From the NCBI GenBank assembly GCA_023411795.1, contig JAEYOK010000022.1, positions 1 to 63,988 on the forward strand: a DNA stretch of 63,988 bases, in the 5' to 3' direction. This DNA is from Bacillota bacterium. GTDB taxonomy: Bacteria; Bacillota; Clostridia; DSM-8532. The notes beneath the pieces were generated by a model. That model made no database searches. It had not been told where the DNA came from and saw only the letters and a list, made by a program, of their open reading frames with translations. Below are positions 34,593-43,109 of the stretch, piece after piece. Within the stretch, counting starts at the first letter, position 1. Every line of letters begins with the position of its first letter. The translations under genes were made by a program, and so were the position numbers.

Positions 34593-35891
34593 TCATTTTT
34601 TTCTAATATAATTATTGATATTTTGTCTGAATTTACCTGATGATAAAAGAGGAATATCATCAACATACTCAATATTTATTTGAGCATCTTCACCCAGCGT
34701 CTGTTTTAACCGTCTGATAAACACGTTATCGGGATATATTCCTTTTTGGCAGTTAATTATTAATTTATATATTTTTTTATCATCTTGTATAAATTGATAT
34801 TGTCTAATCTTACTGAAATTATCTATATCAAAATCCCAATTGGGGTTTAATGGCAAACCCTGTGTGTCATATATTAAATCAGAATTCCTTCCATCGATCC
34901 TGCTAAAGACAGGTCCTTTCAATTTACATTTGGTATTGCTCGATATTACCCCGATATCACCTGTATCATATCTAATTAACGGCATTGCATAATTAAATAG
35001 ATCAGTCACAACAATCCTTCCTGTTTCACCTATATCAGCCGGCTTATCGGAATCCAGCTTAAGAACCTCAAAGAAAAAATCCGCATTATTCATATGAAAT
35101 TCCAATTCGGATATACATTCTTGAGCAAGCACACCGTTTTCATTATTTGAATATCTGGATACCACATTGCATCCAAACACTTTTATAAGATTCTTACGAG
35201 TCGTTTCCTGCAGCTTTTCAGCCCCGCTTATAATAGTCTTAATATTAAACATTTCCGGGTTGTCGCCTTTATTTAGCAGATACTTCGCAAATCTATCCAG
35301 CGTAGAGGCATAGCTAAATAAAATTTTTATTTTTTTATCTCTTTTTAGCAATTGTCTTATTTTTTCTAGTTCATCATCTCCCAGCTTTTTTATATCAACT
35401 GTTATCATGTTTTGCTTATATGAAGTCCATTTAGATTTTTTTTCCTGTTCTGACCAAACGCCAATATATATGTTTTTATCGCCCAATTCAAATCCGCAGA
35501 TTTGTCCGAAATAAATTAGTGAGGCCAATACTCTGTTTCGCTTGTTCATATCTTGCGTAAATACGAAGGGCATACCTGTAGAACCGCTGGTTTTTCTATA
35601 GTGAAGCTTATTATTCTGGTATTCGGGTGAGATAAAGGCTTCTGGCTGTTCCTTAATAACTAACTTATTAATAATGGGAAAGTCATCTAGGCTTGAGTAT
35701 GAGCAGTATGGCTTATAGAAATCCACCGTTGACGTCGAGTATTTTAGTAGTTTTTCTAAATAGCTATCTACCCGTAAAGCTTCATAGTTTTTATTTTCAA
35801 TAATTTCTTTAATGTCTTTATAATGTTTTCCTATTGGCTTTCCTTTTAAATAATCTATTGTCCAAAAAACAGTTCTCCTAACCATTAGCAT
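34593..35891 (-). CDS. PaaK/CapK-like adenylate-forming enzyme
   Basis: A 432-residue protein of the phenylacetate-CoA-ligase-like group. The nucleotide motif YRKTSGSTGMPFVF lies near residue 97, SRYSNNENG near 243 and RYDTGDIG near 303. Related CapK proteins occur in many capsule and O-antigen clusters, where they may activate an acyl group for sugar decoration. The substrate is unknown. The start is an ATG after AAAGGAGG. Confidence 0.82.
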   Translation of the reverse strand: MLMVRRTVFWTIDYLKGKPIGKHYKDIKEIIENKNYEALRVDSYLEKLLKYSTSTVDFYKPYCSYSSLDDFPIINKLVIKEQPEAFISPEYQNNKLHYRKTSGSTGMPFVFTQDMNKRNRVLASLIYFGQICGFELGDKNIYIGVWSEQEKKSKWTSYKQNMITVDIKKLGDDELEKIRQLLKRDKKIKILFSYASTLDRFAKYLLNKGDNPEMFNIKTIISGAEKLQETTRKNLIKVFGCNVVSRYSNNENGVLAQECISELEFHMNNADFFFEVLKLDSDKPADIGETGRIVVTDLFNYAMPLIRYDTGDIGVISSNTKCKLKGPVFSRIDGRNSDLIYDTQGLPLNPNWDFDIDNFSKIRQYQFIQDDKKIYKLIINCQKGIYPDNVFIRRLKQTLGEDAQINIEYVDDIPLLSSGKFRQNINNYIRKK

Positions 35892-35931
35892 TCTGACCTC
35901 CTTTTAACCATATCTAAGTTAAAGCTTCCTT

Positions 35932-36444
35932 CTATATAAATTTCTCCAATATCACTACATTTTTGTACTCTCCCTTTATATAACGATCTTCAATGAGTTC
36001 TCCTGCTTTCTTATATCCAAGTTTGGTTACCATATTAATAGGTACTGTATTTTCAGATACTGAATACCATTTTAACTTTCTAAGATTGAGATATTCTTTT
36101 GCGAATTTCTCTATCAGAAGATAAGACTCTTTTCCGTAACCCTTTCCTCGATTTCCGGTATTCCCAATAAACATGCCCACTTCACTCGTGCGGCTAATCC
36201 AATTAATATTATATAGTCCTATCATACCTAAAGGTTTGCTTTGCTTGTCACAAATAATATACCGCTTATCGCTTCCGGTGGTATCCATAAGAGCATCCAT
36301 CCACTTAGCCTGGTGATCGATTGAAACGGGCATAAACCCCCCGCCCAGATACTTATATGTATTCTCATCATTTTTCCACAAATTTAACAACTCAAGGTCT
36401 TCTTTTACAATAGGTCTTAAAAAAACATTTTCTCCAACAAGCAT
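35932..36444 (-). CDS. GNAT N-acetyltransferase (RimJ/PseH-like)
   Basis: A 170-residue GNAT-fold acetyltransferase: an N-terminal strand ENVFLRPIVKEDLELLNLW, the acetyl-CoA loop GNRGKGYGKES near 100 and a VTKLGYKKAG tail motif. Next to a PglE-like aminotransferase it is the best candidate to acetylate the 4-amino group, as PseH does in pseudaminic acid synthesis; a PglD-type left-handed-helix enzyme is absent. The start is the ATG seven bases after AGGAGG; the longer frame to 36468 has no site. Confidence 0.82.
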   Translation of the reverse strand: MLVGENVFLRPIVKEDLELLNLWKNDENTYKYLGGGFMPVSIDHQAKWMDALMDTTGSDKRYIICDKQSKPLGMIGLYNINWISRTSEVGMFIGNTGNRGKGYGKESYLLIEKFAKEYLNLRKLKWYSVSENTVPINMVTKLGYKKAGELIEDRYIKGEYKNVVILEKFI

Positions 36445-36472
36445 TTCCTTGCCTCCTAAATGTATCAAAAGT

Positions 36473-37120
36473 TCATTCGGTAATATTTCTTTCTCTAAAC
36501 ATACTATAAATAATCAGATCTCCATATTCCCATTCAGAGGTCAACCTATACCCATGCTCATTATAAAGTCTCAGATTATTATTATTCTCAGTATCTAACG
36601 CCATTCCAACCGATTGAGTATCTTTATCGGCTATCCCGTGAATATAATTTAAGAGTTTTGTGGCTAATCCCTTTTTCCGATGTTTGGGACTCACAGCAAG
36701 ATATTGGCCATAATAATGCGGTTTCTTTGGCCTCACACTATTCGTATGCTTCACTTGCTCATTTATAAGACGCAACGATTTGTTTGGTATAATAATAAAA
36801 AAGAGAAAAAGTCTAACTAAGAAAAAGGGTTTTGTAAAAAGCTTTATTCCGTGTATTCCTATTGGCTTTTCAACCAGTGCAACTCCCACTATTTCTGAAT
36901 CTTTAACTATGCCAATTGCCAGTTCTCCAAGAGAAATGCTTGCTGTTAGCATAAATTTAAGAAAGTATTCAATAGTTTTTTTTCTGTTTTTCCCGGTAAA
37001 AACATATTTGAACAGGGGATCATCAATAAAAGCTTCAGTTAATATACGAGTACATTGGGATATATCTTTTTTGCTTAATTTAATTATTTTTTCATCCTCT
37101 GCTAAAACTGACACACACAT
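36473..37120 (-). CDS. GNAT N-acetyltransferase
   Basis: A 215-residue GNAT protein. The N-terminal half is ISQCTRILTEAFIDDPLFKYVF, and a hydrophobic stretch lies near residues 92-112 (FFLVRLFLFFIIIP). The acetyl-CoA site is LAVSPKHRKKGLATKLLNYI near 143, with LYNEHGYRLTSEWEYGD at the end. It resembles the group whose targets are amines or antibiotics, so its role inside a polysaccharide operon is uncertain. The start follows AAGGGGAG. Confidence 0.8.
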   Translation of the reverse strand: MCVSVLAEDEKIIKLSKKDISQCTRILTEAFIDDPLFKYVFTGKNRKKTIEYFLKFMLTASISLGELAIGIVKDSEIVGVALVEKPIGIHGIKLFTKPFFLVRLFLFFIIIPNKSLRLINEQVKHTNSVRPKKPHYYGQYLAVSPKHRKKGLATKLLNYIHGIADKDTQSVGMALDTENNNNLRLYNEHGYRLTSEWEYGDLIIYSMFRERNITE

Positions 37121-37217
37121 ACACTCCCCTTAATAAATATTTTCTTTGCTTTGGTAAATATACAACTCCCGCGTCAAACCCAGCTTTTCTCACTTCAAGG
37201 ACTATTTACTTACTGTC

Positions 37218-38180
37218 TTACTGTCTAAGAAAAATAACAGTATCATGTTTCATTAAATATGTATTCTCTTCATAACAGTCTAATTCGGTAGCATTTCCGA
37301 CTCCCTGTAAATTACTTAATATATATTTCGGAAAATTAACCCCGCATTCATGTGCATGGACATAGCCGCCTCCAAACCTCGGATTAACTTCTGAGATATA
37401 ATAGTCATCGCCAATTTGAAATACATCAATATCATTTGGCCCTATTAGTCCTGCTTTTAATACAAAATCTTTAATCATATAAAGCAATTTAGAGGACTTG
37501 ATAGATTTTGATTTATCTGTCTCCCCGGCTCTCATTGCTATTTTCTCTTTCATGAATACAGAAACTACCTGCTTTGATATTAAATCAATGTAAACATCTA
37601 CACCAATCTCTTGTCCATTCAAGTACTCCTGAATAATCATATCCGGGACTGAATTAAACAGAAATACAGCCTGCTCCATAGAATTTGCCTTATTTGCATA
37701 TAGGCTTGCACTACCCCTCTTAGGCTTAACAAATACAGGAAATTCAATCTCTTTATTTAAAAAAGCTTTCTGGAAATCATCCAGTTTATCGTATGTTTTA
37801 GGGTATTTAAATTCATTCTTCAAACAGAAAGCCTGTACATTAAATTTGTCTATAAATAGTTCGCAAACATCGTATGGCGATACAATTACTTGTATTCCAT
37901 GATTTTCAAATTTGTTTATGTTTGCAGACAGAATAGAAAGCTCCGGGTCAATAAGAGAAAGAACACCTGTTACTTTTTCTTTTAAGCATATATCAATAAT
38001 ATAATCAACATAGTTATTGTCACCAACGGGAGGAACTATATGATACTTATCTGCAACATACAAGGCCGGTGCCAATCTGCTGGCATCAGTAGCAATTAAA
38101 GTCCCCTTATCGTCCAGTTCTTTCTTGAAGTAACTAAGGAGTTGTGTTCTTCGTCCCGCACTTGTAATTAATATATTCAT
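37218..38180 (-). CDS. ATP-grasp enzyme
   Basis: A 320-residue ATP-grasp ligase of the carbamoyl-phosphate-synthase/PylC-like group. A Rossmann-like front (NILITSAGRRTQLLSYFK) precedes an ATP-binding core (FPVFVKPKRGSASLY near 150, IIQEYLNGQEIGVDVYI near 184) and the metal motif SEVNPRFGGGY near 268. ATP-grasp enzymes in glycan clusters attach amino acids or other carboxylates to amino sugars, which fits the amino-sugar genes around it. The substrate is unknown. Confidence 0.82.
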   Translation of the reverse strand: MNILITSAGRRTQLLSYFKKELDDKGTLIATDASRLAPALYVADKYHIVPPVGDNNYVDYIIDICLKEKVTGVLSLIDPELSILSANINKFENHGIQVIVSPYDVCELFIDKFNVQAFCLKNEFKYPKTYDKLDDFQKAFLNKEIEFPVFVKPKRGSASLYANKANSMEQAVFLFNSVPDMIIQEYLNGQEIGVDVYIDLISKQVVSVFMKEKIAMRAGETDKSKSIKSSKLLYMIKDFVLKAGLIGPNDIDVFQIGDDYYISEVNPRFGGGYVHAHECGVNFPKYILSNLQGVGNATELDCYEENTYLMKHDTVIFLRQ

Positions 38181-38208
38181 ATTAAGTCTATTCCTTTATT
38201 CAAATATT

Positions 38209-38844
38209 TTATATGCTATTTTCTATTTGACTTTTCTGGGTAGATGATTTTTTTTCATTATGATATATATTTCTTTTACTTAAAACAGTCTGAATTGTTT
38301 TAAAAAATATTTTTACATCAAACAGTAAACTTAAGTTCTCATAATAATAAACATCGTATTTAATTCTCTCATCCCATGGGACTGCATTTCTGACCATTAC
38401 CTGAGCATAACCGGATATTCCAGGCCTTAATAAAAACCTCTTTTTTTGAGTAGAGTCATACTCTTCGTATTTGTAAGGATGATATGTAACAGGAGGTCTT
38501 GGTCCAATGATACTCATATCTCCTTTTAATACATTTATAAGCTGTGGTAATTCATCTAAACTTGTTTTTCTAAGAAATTTGCCTATCTTTGTAATTCTTT
38601 CATCGCCTTCACCGGTTTTAAGCCCCTGCCCCAAATTTATTGCTCCTACAATCATTGTTCTGAATTTATATATTCCGAAGACTTTGCCGTTTCTTCCTAA
38701 TCGCTCCTGTGTAAATAATATGGGTCCTTTAGAATCAATGGGAATTAATATTGATACTATTATTAATATAGGAATCAGCACTATCAATGCCCCTAAGCTA
38801 AAAACGATATCCAATATCCTTTTTACATGATAATAATGGGTCAT
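38209..38844 (-). CDS. initiating phosphoglycosyl transferase (PglC-like, short monotopic)
   Basis: A 211-residue monotopic phosphoglycosyl transferase. It has an N-terminal re-entrant hydrophobic helix (residues 9-33), FTQERLGRNGK and FRTMI near 45-68, and the catalytic Asp-Glu pair in RKTSLDELPQLINVLKGDMS near 95, followed by IGPRPP. It transfers a phospho-sugar, probably a bacillosamine-type amino sugar, from UDP to undecaprenyl phosphate, which starts the repeat unit. The start overlaps the stop of the dehydratase gene (ATGA). Confidence 0.92.
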   Translation of the reverse strand: MTHYYHVKRILDIVFSLGALIVLIPILIIVSILIPIDSKGPILFTQERLGRNGKVFGIYKFRTMIVGAINLGQGLKTGEGDERITKIGKFLRKTSLDELPQLINVLKGDMSIIGPRPPVTYHPYKYEEYDSTQKKRFLLRPGISGYAQVMVRNAVPWDERIKYDVYYYENLSLLFDVKIFFKTIQTVLSKRNIYHNEKKSSTQKSQIENSI

Positions 38845-40760
38845 ATATTTTTTATTCCTCCAATCAAATTCTCACTGACTTTGCTTGCCGAATCAAGCTT
38901 TGTAACAATCAGACCATCACTATCAGAATCAACATGATAGGTTGGCACCATATCTTTAACGGTCTGGAAAGCCAAGTCCGGCTTCGAGGAATGAATATGT
39001 CTGTTTAATGTTTGAATTTGATGTGAAATCTTTATATAGTTATGCTCTCCGTGCTTAAGAACAAATATCTTGTCATTCTCTGTTTTACTTACTTCCTCAT
39101 CTGAGAGGTTAATTTCCTCGAATAGCTTTTCGCCGGACCTTAATCCCGTAAATTCTATCTTAATATCTTTGTCCGGTTCAAGTCCTGACAACTGTATCAG
39201 AGCTTTAGCAAGGTCCACAATCTTAACGGGTTTTCCCATATCAAGTACAAAAATCTCTCCGCCCGACGCCATTGCTCCCGCCTGTAAAACAAGCTGCACT
39301 GCTTCAGGTATGGTCATAAAATAACGCTTTATATCCGGGTGGGTCACTGTTACAGGCCCACCATTTGCAATCTGATTTTTAAAAAATGGAACTACGCTTC
39401 CATTGCTGCCAAGTACATTACCGAAACGAACAGCCGCATACTCTGTTTCTGAGTTGGCATCCATCATTTGAAGACAGAGCTCTGCTATCCTCTTTGAAGC
39501 TCCCATAATATTGGGAGGATTTACTGCTTTATCGGTGGAAATCAGTATAAATTTCTTTACATTATACTTGTCAGCGGCTTTTGCTACATTAAGAGTACCA
39601 AATACGTTATTTTTAATTGCTTCTAAAGGATTCCACTCCATCATAGGAACGTGCTTATGGGCTGCAGCATGGAATACAACATCAGGCTTGAATTTGGAAA
39701 ACACCTCTTCCAGCCTGTTATACTCACGAATTGAGCCTAATACGGTTTCATGCCTTTCTTTTCCGTATTTTGCCGTTATTTCATTATCTATTTCAAACAG
39801 TCCGTTTTCATTAAAATCAAAAATTATAAGCTTTTTACAGCCATCATCTAGAACCTGGCGGCAGATTTCCGAACCGATTGAACCGGCACCTCCTGTAACT
39901 AATACAGTCATTCCATATATATATGATTTTACGGCGTCCATATTAAGTTGAACCTGATCCCTTCCTAATAGTTCCTCTACGTCCACATCACGAATATGAA
40001 CCTTGGATAAATCATTTTCGCCTATTTCATGAAGGGTTTCATACCGGCGCAGTCTGCATTTCATTGACTGGCACTTTTCGAATATATCTCGGACAAAAGC
40101 CTTATCGGCTTTCTCTACAGCTATAATAACCTCATTAACGCGCTGCTGCTTAAGAATTGTTCGGAGACTCTCCCTTCCGCCGAACACAGGAAGACCGTTA
40201 ATCCATCTGTTCCACAACTTAACATTATCGTCTATAAAGCCCACAGGGGTTCTTTCGTCTTTGCTGGCAAAAAGGTGGCTGGCAAGGAAGGTACCTGCCT
40301 GACCTGCTCCAATAATTAATATACGGTTTATTTTTCCTCGCTTTCCATGCTTTAAATGAGAGAGTCCCCATACACCTATCCTGAATGAAAGACGGATACC
40401 GACTGTTCCAAACATACAGATAAAGGTTGCAATCAGTATGGCACCACGGGGAATATGCATATCCATAATGATGTTTATTAAATATACTGCTATATATGTT
40501 ATGGTAACGGCCATGACTTGCCTTACCATTTCACTAATACCAGCTCTTTCCCATACATTAAAATAGCAACCAGTGATAATACCTGAAACAATAAGAGTTA
40601 ACGCTGACATGAGCCAGAACACAGGTATATATTGAAAATATTCCTGTGGCACATTGCCATCAAAGCGGATCAATATACCAGCATAGGCTGCTAAAAAAGT
40701 AACTATCGTATCAAAAATTAAAAGACCAGGAAGGGTAAATAGTTTAATAAGTCTTTTCAA
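38841..40760 (-). CDS. PglF-like membrane nucleotide-sugar 4,6-dehydratase
   Basis: A 639-residue protein with four membrane helices in the first 150 residues, a first Rossmann domain (RILIIGAGQAGTFLASHL near 145) and a second catalytic one (VLVTGGAGSIGSEICRQVL near 286; ISTDKAVNPPNIMGASKR near 390). This is the layout of PglF/CapD/WbpM, which convert UDP-GlcNAc to UDP-4-keto-6-deoxy-GlcNAc. I place the start at a TTG six bases after GAGGTG; the GTG within that site (40769) has no site of its own. The order dehydratase, PglC-like transferase, aminotransferase supports an amino-sugar initiation pathway. Confidence 0.9.
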   Translation of the reverse strand: MKRLIKLFTLPGLLIFDTIVTFLAAYAGILIRFDGNVPQEYFQYIPVFWLMSALTLIVSGIITGCYFNVWERAGISEMVRQVMAVTITYIAVYLINIIMDMHIPRGAILIATFICMFGTVGIRLSFRIGVWGLSHLKHGKRGKINRILIIGAGQAGTFLASHLFASKDERTPVGFIDDNVKLWNRWINGLPVFGGRESLRTILKQQRVNEVIIAVEKADKAFVRDIFEKCQSMKCRLRRYETLHEIGENDLSKVHIRDVDVEELLGRDQVQLNMDAVKSYIYGMTVLVTGGAGSIGSEICRQVLDDGCKKLIIFDFNENGLFEIDNEITAKYGKERHETVLGSIREYNRLEEVFSKFKPDVVFHAAAHKHVPMMEWNPLEAIKNNVFGTLNVAKAADKYNVKKFILISTDKAVNPPNIMGASKRIAELCLQMMDANSETEYAAVRFGNVLGSNGSVVPFFKNQIANGGPVTVTHPDIKRYFMTIPEAVQLVLQAGAMASGGEIFVLDMGKPVKIVDLAKALIQLSGLEPDKDIKIEFTGLRSGEKLFEEINLSDEEVSKTENDKIFVLKHGEHNYIKISHQIQTLNRHIHSSKPDLAFQTVKDMVPTYHVDSDSDGLIVTKLDSASKVSENLIGGIKNI

Positions 40761-40796
40761 TAATTTCACCTCTATCAGATTCTTCAGGCGTTGCCT

Positions 40797-42176
40797 TTAT
40801 AAAATGGTTTCTACACCATAGCTGTTTTCTTCCAGACAGGCAAAAAGACTAGTTCGAATGCCATTAGTTTTTGTTGTTAGAATTAACGCTATGGTTTTCA
40901 GTATAATCCACAAATCTTTTATGAATGTCCAGTTATTAATATACCTATTATTTAGCTCAGCCATATAATCGCCGTCACTAAGTCTTTTTCGATCCGTAAA
41001 TCTCCATGTTCCAGTTAATCCAGGTTTCAAAGTAATATTTTTGTGCTGATTATTCCCAAGAGCATTACTATTTACAGCCGGAACAGGCAGGCTTCCTACA
41101 AGGCTCATGTCTCCTTTAAGGACATTCCAGAACATAGGAAGATAATTCATACTTGTTCTTCTTAAGAACTTACTTATGAAGCTTTCCGACTTTCCACCTT
41201 TTGGACCGGTTTTAAAGCAATATAGTATGAAATGCCTCCCGTTTACTGAAAGATAACTCATTCGTTTAAATATAGGTCCGCCGGTTTGAATAAAGATAAG
41301 CGGAATTATAAATATCGATACTATTGCGGTAAATATTAGTCCTATTATTGCACCAAATATATCTATTGCTCTCTTTACGAGATTCTGAACATCATTCAAT
41401 GATGCATTTTCGTAGGTAAATACCGGTATGGTGCCCACAGAATGAACTGAACTGTTTTGACCCTCTCCTTCAAAGAAGTCCACTGCTAGACGAACTGTAA
41501 ACCCTCTATCCTTGCACAATAGAATATAAGGTCTAATGTCTTCCATAAGACTGCATGGTACAGTGAAAATAATCTCATCAATAATTTGATTCTTTAGTAT
41601 GGAGCCCAAATCTTCAATCTTCCCAAGATTTCTCTCAGAGAGATAATTGGAATCATCAATTGAAATACATCCTACTACATCAACCTGGAAGCTCGTCTTT
41701 TTTATATAATAAAGGTATTCCTGTATGTTTTCCTGAAGCCCGATAATTACAGCTCGTTTTCTCCATTTACCGCTAAGGGCCTGACGTAGCTCCTGAACAA
41801 CCAGGTATTGTATGGAGATAATAATGATAGCAACTAGTATATATATAAGTAATATATTAAGAGTAAAAGTATCTTTTGCGGTGAAGGGCATCATGACCAA
41901 ACAAAATACAGTCGCTAAAAGACATGCTCTTATGACATACTTCAATGTCCTGTCCTGATAGGTGAAGGTTGAGCGATAATACATCTCTGAGGTAAACATT
42001 GTGAATATATACACCATCCCAAAAAGGACAGGTATCCACAGGTATTCGACCAAATCAATTTTGTGAAAGATAGCACCTGCTAAAAATATGGAAATGAAAT
42101 AGTCAGCCAAAAGGCAGACTAAGTCTGCTATTATCTGCAATATATTAATATGGGTCTTGTTTTTCTTCCAGCTCAA
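40797..42176 (-). CDS. WbaP/EpsE-type sugar transferase homologue lacking the catalytic dyad
   Basis: A 459-residue protein with the full architecture of large phosphoglycosyl transferases: four N-terminal membrane helices, a CoA-binding-like middle domain and a C-terminal transferase domain after a fifth helix near residue 285. The transferase motifs are eroded. The canonical KFRTM is CFKTG, and TSLDELPQ with the catalytic Asp-Glu is TSMNYLPM, so both acids are lost; GPRP is GSLP. The WNVLKGDMSLVG backbone remains. It is probably inactive as a transferase and may be structural or regulatory. The start is a TTG eight bases after GGAGG. Confidence 0.85.
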   Translation of the reverse strand: MSWKKNKTHINILQIIADLVCLLADYFISIFLAGAIFHKIDLVEYLWIPVLFGMVYIFTMFTSEMYYRSTFTYQDRTLKYVIRACLLATVFCLVMMPFTAKDTFTLNILLIYILVAIIIISIQYLVVQELRQALSGKWRKRAVIIGLQENIQEYLYYIKKTSFQVDVVGCISIDDSNYLSERNLGKIEDLGSILKNQIIDEIIFTVPCSLMEDIRPYILLCKDRGFTVRLAVDFFEGEGQNSSVHSVGTIPVFTYENASLNDVQNLVKRAIDIFGAIIGLIFTAIVSIFIIPLIFIQTGGPIFKRMSYLSVNGRHFILYCFKTGPKGGKSESFISKFLRRTSMNYLPMFWNVLKGDMSLVGSLPVPAVNSNALGNNQHKNITLKPGLTGTWRFTDRKRLSDGDYMAELNNRYINNWTFIKDLWIILKTIALILTTKTNGIRTSLFACLEENSYGVETIL

Positions 42177-42240
42177 TTTTATTGCCTCCAATCGGAAACA
42201 TTGATTTTTTGATATTATTTCCCTATGAAACTATTTCCTT

Positions 42241-42330
42241 TATATTGCCCATCAGGGCATAGCTTCGCCAAAAGAGCCTTACTTATTAAGGCTCTTCTCT
42301 TATGTAGAGAATATCTCCTCATTCTCTTTT
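42241..42330 (-). promoter_or_regulatory. three-hairpin leader between loaP and the polysaccharide genes
   Basis: On the minus strand, downstream of loaP, three hairpins follow each other: AGAGAAT/ATTCTCT (42306-42327), AAGAGCCTT/AAGGCTCTT with a seven-base loop and a short T-run (42272-42296, terminator-like), and TGCCC/GGGCA with a four-base loop (42246-42259). LoaP is known to act through an RNA hairpin in operon leaders, so this is the likely loading or read-through site. Which hairpin binds LoaP is not known. Confidence 0.6.
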
Positions 42331-42364
42331 TACCGGGCCGAAACACCGATAATAAGATTATGAT

Positions 42365-42934
42365 TCATGCTGTTGCAGTTGTGATAAGCTTAATGCTCAA
42401 ATCTACAGTTCTATTGTCGCCAAGAAAACTGATATTGACCCTTACTCTGCCTTTGCGCTGATCAATAGATTGAATTAAGCCTTCCATACCATGAAGCGGG
42501 CCTTCGGTGATTACTATGCTGTCGCCTTGTTGAAATGCTGTTGATGTACCAATAAGCTCTCCGTTAGTCATAAGTCTGCTGATAACCTTTATTTCATCAG
42601 GATTGATACGATAGAGCTCATTGTTATCCTTAAGTATCTTAAGAATGCCAGGAACTGTCTTTAATGTGTAATAATCTTCAGTTATTATATTACCCTGAAT
42701 TAATATATAACCGGGAAAAAGTGGTTTTATCTTTTCAAGCCATACACCATTTTTTCTCTCGTCAATCTTTCGTTTTGGAATTACGGGGGAAATATTAGAA
42801 TCTTTAAAGGCGTAAGCAATTTTTTGCTTAACTATATCTTCATCACCTGTCTTAACAAAAACTGCGTGCCAGATACTTGATTCATCTTCCTTTTCAACCC
42901 CTGTTAATTGCTTAAGCTTTTCCCTCCAATCCAT
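42365..42934 (-). CDS. loaP: LoaP, NusG-family processive antiterminator
   Basis: A 189-residue NusG paralogue with an NGN domain (WHAVFVKTGDEDIVKQKIAY at 22-41, PLFPGYILIQG near 71) and a C-terminal KOW motif (GDSIVITEGPLHGMEGLI near 137). The length and the VFVKTGDE opening match LoaP rather than NusG or RfaH. LoaP binds RNA polymerase and prevents early termination in long biosynthetic operons. It is the first gene of a leftward unit of about 21 kb and is followed by a hairpin-rich leader. Confidence 0.9.
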   Translation of the reverse strand: MDWREKLKQLTGVEKEDESSIWHAVFVKTGDEDIVKQKIAYAFKDSNISPVIPKRKIDERKNGVWLEKIKPLFPGYILIQGNIITEDYYTLKTVPGILKILKDNNELYRINPDEIKVISRLMTNGELIGTSTAFQQGDSIVITEGPLHGMEGLIQSIDQRKGRVRVNISFLGDNRTVDLSIKLITTATA

Positions 42935-42956
42935 AAAAACACCTTTTCTGCAAAAT

Positions 42957-42973
42957 CTGCTAAATCTAAGCAG
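42957..42973 (-). promoter_or_regulatory. hairpin in the loaP 5' leader
   Basis: CTGCT-N7-AGCAG lies between the predicted loaP transcription start (near 43010) and its ribosome site. It could be an additional RNA control element; function unknown. Confidence 0.35.
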
Positions 42974-43016
42974 CTAACTGACTATATAAGACAAGATAAC
43001 AAAACGCATACTGTTT

Positions 43017-43077
43017 ATTATAGCAGAGTTTTTTGATATATCAATTATTTCCACTCCAATATTTACCTATTAGGTAA
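43017..43077 (-). promoter_or_regulatory. promoter of the loaP-polysaccharide operon with flanking palindromes
   Basis: On the minus strand -35 TTGATA (43039-43044) and -10 TATAAT (43017-43022) are 16 bases apart. The -35 lies in a perfect 12-bp palindrome TTGATATATCAA (43033-43044). A second palindrome, TTACCTA-T-TAGGTAA (43063-43077), is centred near -60. Both are candidate regulator sites. Confidence 0.65.
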
Positions 43078-43109
43078 TAACCACAAAAATTGGCTTTTGT
43101 AACATATAA

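Noticed and set aside
42225..42461. A 78-codon plus-strand frame over the loaP leader
   Set aside because: It covers the hairpin array and the loaP 3' end in antisense, and has no start signal.
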